Source of the DNA: Haloarculaceae archaeon
GTDB taxonomy: Archaea; Halobacteriota; Halobacteria; Halobacteriales; Haloarculaceae
Reading direction: 5' to 3'
Assembly: GCA_018609945.1 (NCBI GenBank)
Contig: JAHENO010000205.1
Location: 1 to 9,582 of the forward strand
DNA length: 9,582 nt
Shown: piece after piece, positions 6,257 through 9,582 of the stretch
How positions within the stretch are numbered: the first letter of the stretch is position 1
How the letters are laid out: each line of letters opens with the position of its first letter
Position numbers and translations under genes: made by a program
The notes under the pieces: generated by a model
What the model was told of the DNA's origin: nothing
What the model saw: only the letters and a program-made list of their open reading frames with translations
The model's database searches: none

Positions 6257-6655
6257 TCACGAGCAGTCGACGGGCCGGGAGAATGAGACCGTCACACTTC
6301 CGCCGACGGCCTCGACATAGATCGTGTCGTCGCACGCGACGAACTCGAAGGAGACACTCTCGTCTTCGCCGGAATCGAGCAGATCAACGTATCTTGTCTT
6401 ATCGTTGACACTGATCTTGACTGTGTCCAGGGTCGTGCCGGGCGGGAATCGGTTGCTAACCGTCACAGTGAGGTTCGTCGTTCCATTGGTCGTGACGGGG
6501 AACTGCTGGAAGCCGAGATAGGCGTCGTCGTCGCCGACGACCGCGACTTCGACGGACCGGTCGGCCGCCGCGGAGCTGAACCCGCCGGTGCCGACCGCGA
6601 CGGCGAGGGTCGCCACGACGAGACACATTAGCAGGCCGCGTCTTGTGGTGTTCAT
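6257..6655 (-). CDS. Small secreted protein of the GTGAF/ADRS family (TasA-like or DUF1102-like?)
   Basis: A 132-residue exported protein. An Arg-Arg signal peptide, MNTTRRGLLMCLVVATLAVA, runs into VGTGGFSSAAADRSVEVAVV, the same junction as the two plus-strand proteins at 7554 and 8270; cleavage is likely just before ADRS or DRS. The mature part (about 100 residues) is beta-strand rich (NLTVTVSNRF, TVKISVNDKTRYVDLL, SVSFEFVACDDTIYVEAVGG) and looks like a small beta-sandwich. Two cysteines in the mature part (C108, C131) could form a disulfide, and N57-G-T and N61-L-T are possible N-glycosylation sites. It lies 6 bases downstream of the membrane winged-helix gene, so the two are surely one operon. 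Function is unknown. The resemblance to TasA/archaeal bundling pilins or DUF1102 is by layout only; it might instead be an extracellular partner of the regulator. Confidence 0.8.
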   Translation of the reverse strand: MNTTRRGLLMCLVVATLAVAVGTGGFSSAAADRSVEVAVVGDDDAYLGFQQFPVTTNGTTNLTVTVSNRFPPGTTLDTVKISVNDKTRYVDLLDSGEDESVSFEFVACDDTIYVEAVGGSVTVSFSRPVDCS

Positions 6656-6661
6656 CGCTGT

Positions 6662-7357
6662 TTATCGATCCACTTCGGGCGGTTCCGGATCGGTCCCCAG
6701 TTTCATCTTTCGCGTCATGATCTCGTGGACGACCGCGGAAATCAGCACCCACGTGGCACAGAGGAAACCCCACTGCATGTCGGCGAGCATCCTGAAGGGA
6801 TAGACGTCCACCCAGGCGGCGGTCAGCAGGGAGATGATAACCGCCGACATACCGAGATAGTACCGGCTCCACGGGAAGTCACCGCTCGGGACGACTTCCG
6901 TGTAGATCTCGATCTCCGAGAGCGCGTCGGTTGACGAGACGTTCCCAGTCCGGCGATCGAACGACACCACCCCGGCCTCGTCCATCTTCGGCAGGTGCCG
7001 TTGCTGTAACGCCGTGTAGACGTTCTTCCGTTGGGTGGACGTGAGTTGCTCAGTGTCCACGTCGTATTGCCACGCGGCGACCTGTTCCGCGAGGATTCCG
7101 AGATCGACCGCCCCTTCGTGATACTGCAGATAGTGAATCACGTACCGCCGGCGCCGGTTCGCGAGGACGTCGTACAGCTCGTCCCGCGAGGGTTCCTCTG
7201 CAGCCAGCGCGTCCTGTTTCGCCGGTGTCGGCTCCTCTAGCTGACTCTCTACGTACTGTCGTGCCTTCGACACAGGCCACCACCCATCGGAGGTAGTGTC
7301 ACTCGATACCGAATAAAAGGTATACGATGTTTCATTTGATTTTTTCTTGGTAACCAT
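6662..7357 (-). CDS. Membrane-anchored winged-helix regulator (DUF7344-like), two transmembrane helices
   Basis: A 231-residue protein. Residues 58-140 form a winged-helix DNA-binding domain: SRDELYDVLANRRRRYVIHY (57-76), then LAEQVAAWQYDVD, the recognition-helix region LTSTQRKNVYTALQQRHLPK (105-124) and the wing MDEAGVVSFDRRTGNV (125-140). This matches the haloarchaeal DUF7344 type. After an acidic linker come two hydrophobic helices, about 167-183 and 195-211, and a short charged tail, so the DNA-binding part faces the cytoplasm. The role is probably transcription control from the membrane. The divergent secreted-protein genes at 7554 and 8270 and its own operon partner at 6655 are likely targets (inference). 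The first 28 residues (lysines then Ser/Thr/Tyr) are A/T-rich and encode a TATA-like stretch, so translation may really begin at GTG codon 29 (7273). ATG 7357 is the default choice. Confidence 0.85.
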   Translation of the reverse strand: MVTKKKSNETSYTFYSVSSDTTSDGWWPVSKARQYVESQLEEPTPAKQDALAAEEPSRDELYDVLANRRRRYVIHYLQYHEGAVDLGILAEQVAAWQYDVDTEQLTSTQRKNVYTALQQRHLPKMDEAGVVSFDRRTGNVSSTDALSEIEIYTEVVPSGDFPWSRYYLGMSAVIISLLTAAWVDVYPFRMLADMQWGFLCATWVLISAVVHEIMTRKMKLGTDPEPPEVDR

Positions 7358-7513
7358 CTTCTTCGGGCGTTTTAGCGACTCCCTGAAGTTCTTCGCGGTG
7401 CCCGAGAAGGCATGCCAGGGGTGGTTCGCGGCCCCCGTGAAAACGAGTCCGGGGCCCGTGATAGGTTTCGCGGGCCTGAATACAAACAGGGTATGCGTCC
7501 ACTGGGGTAACGA

Positions 7514-7533
7514 GCGCGCTCCCGAGAGCGCGC
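7514..7533 (+). other. Perfect GC hairpin in the leader of the secreted-protein gene
   Basis: GCGCGCTC (7514-7521) and GAGCGCGC (7526-7533) form an uninterrupted 8-bp stem closed by the tetraloop CCGA. It ends 9 bases before the Shine-Dalgarno site and 20 before ATG 7554. If transcription starts about 25-30 bases after the weak A/T element AATACAAA (about 7479-7486), the hairpin would sit at the very 5' end of the mRNA, where it could protect it from decay. No T-run follows, so a terminator role is less likely. The rest of the 196-base divergent gap (7358-7553) shows no gene. Confidence 0.5.
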
Positions 7534-7542
7534 GACCGAAAC

Positions 7543-7547
7543 GAGGT
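7543..7547 (+). promoter_or_regulatory. Shine-Dalgarno site for the secreted-protein gene at 7554
   Basis: GAGGT lies 6 bases before ATG 7554. It fixes the start at the Arg-rich signal peptide instead of the in-frame ATG at 7347, whose extra 69 residues would bury the signal sequence. Confidence 0.7.
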
Positions 7548-7553
7548 AAGACA

Positions 7554-8189
7554 ATGAGACGGAGAAAATTCCTGATCGGTGCGGGATCGTTCGCCGCCGC
7601 TACGGCTGGCGCAATTGGTACAGGTGCGTTTACGAGTGTTCAGGCGGATCGTAGTGTGACGGTCGAAACTGCCGGAGACGGTGCTGCCCTTCTTGAACTC
7701 ACGAAAGCGAGGGATTCCAACGGAAATGTCACGCCGAATGCCCAGGAATACGTGAGTTTCGATGGCGACAACCTGGTGCAGATCGACGTCCCGAACGCCA
7801 ACAAGGACGCGTACACAGTCATCAGGAAGCTCATCGACATGCGAAACGCGGGGACCCAGCAGGTTGTCATCACGCACGAACAGGACTTCCCGCCACAAAA
7901 AGTGTTCTTCTTCCACGACCACACGACTGATTACTGGACCAATAACGTTAGCCAGGCTGGCGATGTTGTCGGTGGTTGGCCCAGTTCGACTAGTGATCCT
8001 GGTATTACGAATCTGGCATACACTGATTGGGGCAATTACGCGATCATTAGCTCAGGGTCGACGCTGAAATTCTTCGGAATGGGAATCGGACTTGGCAGCG
8101 ACGACGGCGAAATCGGTGACGAAACCATCACAATCAACGCCAAGACGCCACAGGAGTACTCCGTGCAGGACGGCGCACCGAGCCCGTAA
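7554..8189 (+). CDS. Secreted protein of the GTGAF/ADRS family, possible filament subunit
   Basis: A 211-residue exported protein. The N terminus MRRRKFLIGAGSFAAATAGA has a twin-arginine-like RRxFL motif, then a short hydrophobic stretch and the junction GTGAFTSVQADRSVTVETAG (22-41), followed by AALLEL. This resembles signal peptides of TasA/camelysin-type matrix proteins and archaeal bundling pilins (Gly/Thr-rich junction, aromatic residue, then a beta strand); the link is inferred from layout only. The mature chain is acidic and beta-rich, with RNAGTQQVVITHEQ (97-110) matching the EICNEGTQPVCVDFE region of the downstream paralogue, and a last strand pair GMGIGLGSDDGEIGDETITI (175-194). It has no cysteine, unlike its neighbours, and no C-terminal anchor. 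Base composition looks less GC-rich than the surrounding genes. It is divergent from the membrane regulator at 7357 and 80 bases upstream of the broken paralogue, possibly co-transcribed with it. Confidence 0.85.
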   Translation: MRRRKFLIGAGSFAAATAGAIGTGAFTSVQADRSVTVETAGDGAALLELTKARDSNGNVTPNAQEYVSFDGDNLVQIDVPNANKDAYTVIRKLIDMRNAGTQQVVITHEQDFPPQKVFFFHDHTTDYWTNNVSQAGDVVGGWPSSTSDPGITNLAYTDWGNYAIISSGSTLKFFGMGIGLGSDDGEIGDETITINAKTPQEYSVQDGAPSP

Positions 8190-8214
8190 TCGCACCGGCA
8201 GCTAGATCCCCTAA

Positions 8215-8232
8215 TCCGACGACCCTGTCGGA
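8215..8232 (+). other. Inverted repeat between the two plus-strand secreted-protein genes
   Basis: TCCGAC (8215-8220) pairs with GTCGGA (8227-8232) around a 6-base loop, 26 bases after the stop of the upstream gene and 38 before the next ATG. It may serve as an mRNA processing or stability element that lets the first gene be expressed above the second. A chance origin is possible. Confidence 0.3.
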
Positions 8233-8269
8233 CTCATTCGGAGAGACGTTTGCACATGGGTGAATCCAG

Positions 8270-9141
8270 ATGAAACGACGGAAACTGCTGGCCGGGCTGG
8301 GCGGGCTTGCTGGTGCGAGTGGCATCGTCGGCTCCGGCGCGTTCACGAGCGTGGGCGCTGACCGAGGTGTCGGTGTGCGAACCACGGGCGACGCCGGCGC
8401 ACTCCTCCGGCTTGCGCCCTGTGATGGAAGTCCGAACGGCGATTACGTCACCGGTGCCGCCAGCGGCACAATGGCCCTTGATACATCGTCGTCGAACGGA
8501 AAAGTCGGTGGGGCTGGTGTCAACCTCAGGGCGCTCAGCGTCTTCCACAATATCTTCGAGATCTGCAACGAGGGTACCCAACCTGTCTGCGTCGACTTCG
8601 AGGTTGACGTGCCGGAGATACCCGGTCCCGTGCCCGACAGGTGCGACTTCGAGACGGGCGACCCGGCCGTCGTCTTCTACCGTGCAGACGACAGAGACAC
8701 CCCAGTCACGGTTGACCAACTCGACACCGACCGGCCCGGAGCGATCGCACTCGGCGTCGGTGAGTGTCAGTGCGTCGGCTTCGAGGTGCGCGCGTTCGGA
8801 TCAGCTCCGGAGAGGACCTCTTCGAGAACGCCGACCTGACGATCCGGGTCGACACCGACGGGGACTGTGAATCGGGCGTCTCGGACCCGGTGTCGCAGAT
8901 CTTCGGACCGACCGACGGCCTGTTCAGCTACTGGCCCCTCGACAGCATCGAGGACGGCACCGCCGTGGACATCATCGGCGGGAAAGACGGGAGCCCCGAG
9001 AACGATATCTCCGCAGGCAACGGGCAAGTGGACGACGCGGCGTCGTTCGACGGGGTCGAGGACTACGTGAACGTCCCCGACGATCCAAGTCTGGATCTCA
9101 CAGAGGCGCTCACGCTCGCTCTCTCCCTCTGTCTGATTTAA
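8270..9141 (+). pseudogene. Frameshifted and truncated secreted protein: GTGAF/ADRS domain plus LamG-like domain
   Basis: The first frame (ATG 8270 to stop 8839) starts with a signal peptide MKRRKLLAGLGGLAGASGIV and the junction GSGAFTSVGADRGVGVRTTG, as in the upstream paralogue. It continues through VFHNIFEICNEGTQPVCVDF (91-110) and GECQCVGFEVRAFG (164-177), then changes to SAPERTSSRTPT and stops. From base 8800 the +1-shifted frame continues sensibly: ISSGEDLFENADLTIRVDTD, which matches the last strands of the paralogue (DDGEIGDETITINA). It then gives FGPTDGLFSYWPLDSIEDGT and DDAASFDGVEDYVNVPDDPS, the start of a LamG/concanavalin-A-like lectin domain. The domain ends after about 60 residues at ALTLALSLCLI with a stop at 9139-9141, far short of the usual 150 or more. 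One base is therefore missing between 8799 and 8800, and the 3' part is lost. Six cysteines (51, 99, 107, 125, 166, 168) suggest disulfides. A sequencing error at the frameshift cannot be excluded. The first frame alone could still give a 189-residue secreted protein. Confidence 0.75.
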
Positions 9142-9250
9142 AAGAAATCCGCGGTCCCTCGATCCGAGGTGTTCCCGACCGGATTCGTCGTCACGACCGA
9201 TCGTGGCCCGTTGTGATCGCACCCGGGACCGCCGCCCGAAACGACCAAGT

Positions 9251-9265
9251 GTCAACGACGTCAAC
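9251..9265 (+). repeat. Short direct repeat before vapB, possible operator
   Basis: GTCAAC occurs at 9251-9256 and 9260-9265, a 9-base step, just 8 bases before the antitoxin ATG at 9274. Antitoxins often repress their own operon by binding repeats near the start, so this is a candidate site. The repeat is short and may be chance. Confidence 0.25.
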
Positions 9266-9273
9266 AGCCGGGT

Positions 9274-9495
9274 ATGAGCACTAGGCAGATCCGCGTGAGC
9301 GAGGACCTCTATGCCCGTCTGCAGTCGTGCAACCGGGAAGACGAGTCGCTGGGTGAAACGCTGGAACGGTTGTTGAACGATTACACGCTCACTGACTTCG
9401 CTGACGATACTGCGGAACTTGATCTCGACTTCAGCGTCCGGGAGGCGACAGACGGCGCGGTCGGCGCGACGCCACCAGCGACGGAACTCGAATGA
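9274..9495 (+). CDS. vapB: VapB-type antitoxin (DUF217/UPF0330-like)
   Basis: A 73-residue protein. The N-terminal half, MSTRQIRVSEDLYARLQSCN (1-20) followed by SLGETLERLLNDY (25-37), has the beta strand-helix-helix pattern of ribbon-helix-helix-like DNA-binding antitoxins and resembles the archaeal VapB family DUF217 (xTIRVxEDxYxRLxxxKxxxESxSExIxRLL). The C-terminal half is acidic and extended (DFADDTAELDLDF, 41-53), as expected for the part that wraps and blocks the toxin. The role is to neutralise the VapC ribonuclease and autoregulate the pair. The stop codon overlaps the toxin start (ATGA), the classical arrangement that couples the two. It starts its own unit 132 bases after the broken secreted-protein gene. 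Confidence 0.85.
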   Translation: MSTRQIRVSEDLYARLQSCNREDESLGETLERLLNDYTLTDFADDTAELDLDFSVREATDGAVGATPPATELE

Positions 9496-9582
9496 TCCTC
9501 GACACGGAGTTTCTCGGCTCGCTTGCCGATCAGGACACCGCTGCGAGGGAGAAAGCACGAGACCTCGACAGCCAAACAGTCC
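9492..9582 (+). CDS. vapC: VapC-type PIN-domain toxin, 5' part only
   Basis: The ATG at 9492 overlaps the antitoxin stop (ATGA, 9492-9495). The first 30 codons read MILDTEFLGSLADQDTAARE and continue KARDLDSQTV with no stop up to the window edge. MILDTxFL at the extreme N terminus is the signature of PIN-domain ribonucleases, and Asp4 is the first of the conserved acidic residues that hold catalytic Mg2+. In known VapC toxins this domain cleaves tRNA or rRNA; the target here cannot be judged. About 100 more residues should follow outside the window. Too short to judge whether the toxin is intact. Confidence 0.85.
   Translation, partial: MILDTEFLGSLADQDTAAREKARDLDSQTV

Noticed and set aside
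6242..6260. Inverted repeat GTGAG/CTCAC with a TTTT run (minus strand) as terminator of the 6655-6257 gene
   Set aside because: The stem is only 5 bp and overlaps the stop codon. The T-run may help end transcription, but the evidence is too weak for a feature.
8796..8839. Programmed ribosomal frameshifting at the secreted/LamG junction
   Set aside because: No slippery heptamer or strong downstream structure is visible, and the downstream domain is truncated as well, which fits decay better than regulation.
9155..9170. Small palindrome CCTCG-ATC-CGAGG after an A/T-rich patch, considered as a terminator or recombination site
   Set aside because: A 5-bp stem with a 3-base loop is too short to stand out from chance in this base composition, and no repeat partner is found elsewhere in the window.
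8767..9558. A 263-codon minus-strand frame across the LamG remnant and the vapB region
   Set aside because: It crosses two plus-strand coding regions with recognisable motifs and its own translation has none.

Overview
The window looks like chromosomal DNA of a halophilic archaeon (class Halobacteria). The signs are high GC, predicted proteins very rich in Asp and Glu, haloarchaeal families (coenzyme F420 genes, a DUF7344-type winged-helix membrane protein, secreted proteins with a GTGAFTSVxADRS signature), archaeal TATA elements about 27 bp before start codons (leaderless transcription), and a VapBC pair at the right edge. The species cannot be named from the sequence alone. No rRNA, tRNA, CRISPR array or transposase was seen, and no gene-free stretch exceeds 300 bases.

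Left part (1-3139), ordinary metabolism. A possible leftward gene is cut by the left edge (1-72). An alpha/beta hydrolase (222-1025) and a 70-residue one-helix membrane protein (1173-1385) follow on the plus strand. The small gene overlaps tail-to-tail with a leftward two-gene operon, cofE-mer (3139 to 1342). CofE adds glutamates to the F420 side chain; Mer is a luciferase-fold enzyme expected to use F420. The stop of cofE lies inside the first codons of mer, so the two are probably translationally coupled.

Middle part (3140-6187). A 76-bp divergent promoter region separates cofE from a 613-residue glycoside hydrolase family 2-like protein. Its fold landmarks are recognisable, but the expected catalytic nucleophile Glu reads as Ala. 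Next comes a long coiled-coil protein of the archaeal COG1340 type, with a TATA box far upstream and a structured leader of about 130 nt.

Right part (6188-9582), accessory surface-protein region. Three genes encode secreted proteins with the same N-terminal layout: an Arg-Arg signal peptide, a G[ST]G[AG]F[ST]S...ADR[SG] junction, then a short beta-rich start. One (6257-6655) lies 6 bases downstream of a membrane-anchored winged-helix protein (6662-7357). The second (7554-8189) is divergent from that operon and has a perfect leader hairpin. The third (8270-9141) follows it and is broken: a 1-base frameshift at about 8799/8800 separates the secreted domain from a LamG/concanavalin-A-like domain, which is itself cut short. 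My inference, by resemblance only, is that these are TasA/archaeal-bundling-pilin-like filament or matrix subunits with a membrane regulator, the third having carried a lectin-like tip before decay. A VapB-type antitoxin and the first 30 codons of its PIN-domain VapC toxin close the window.
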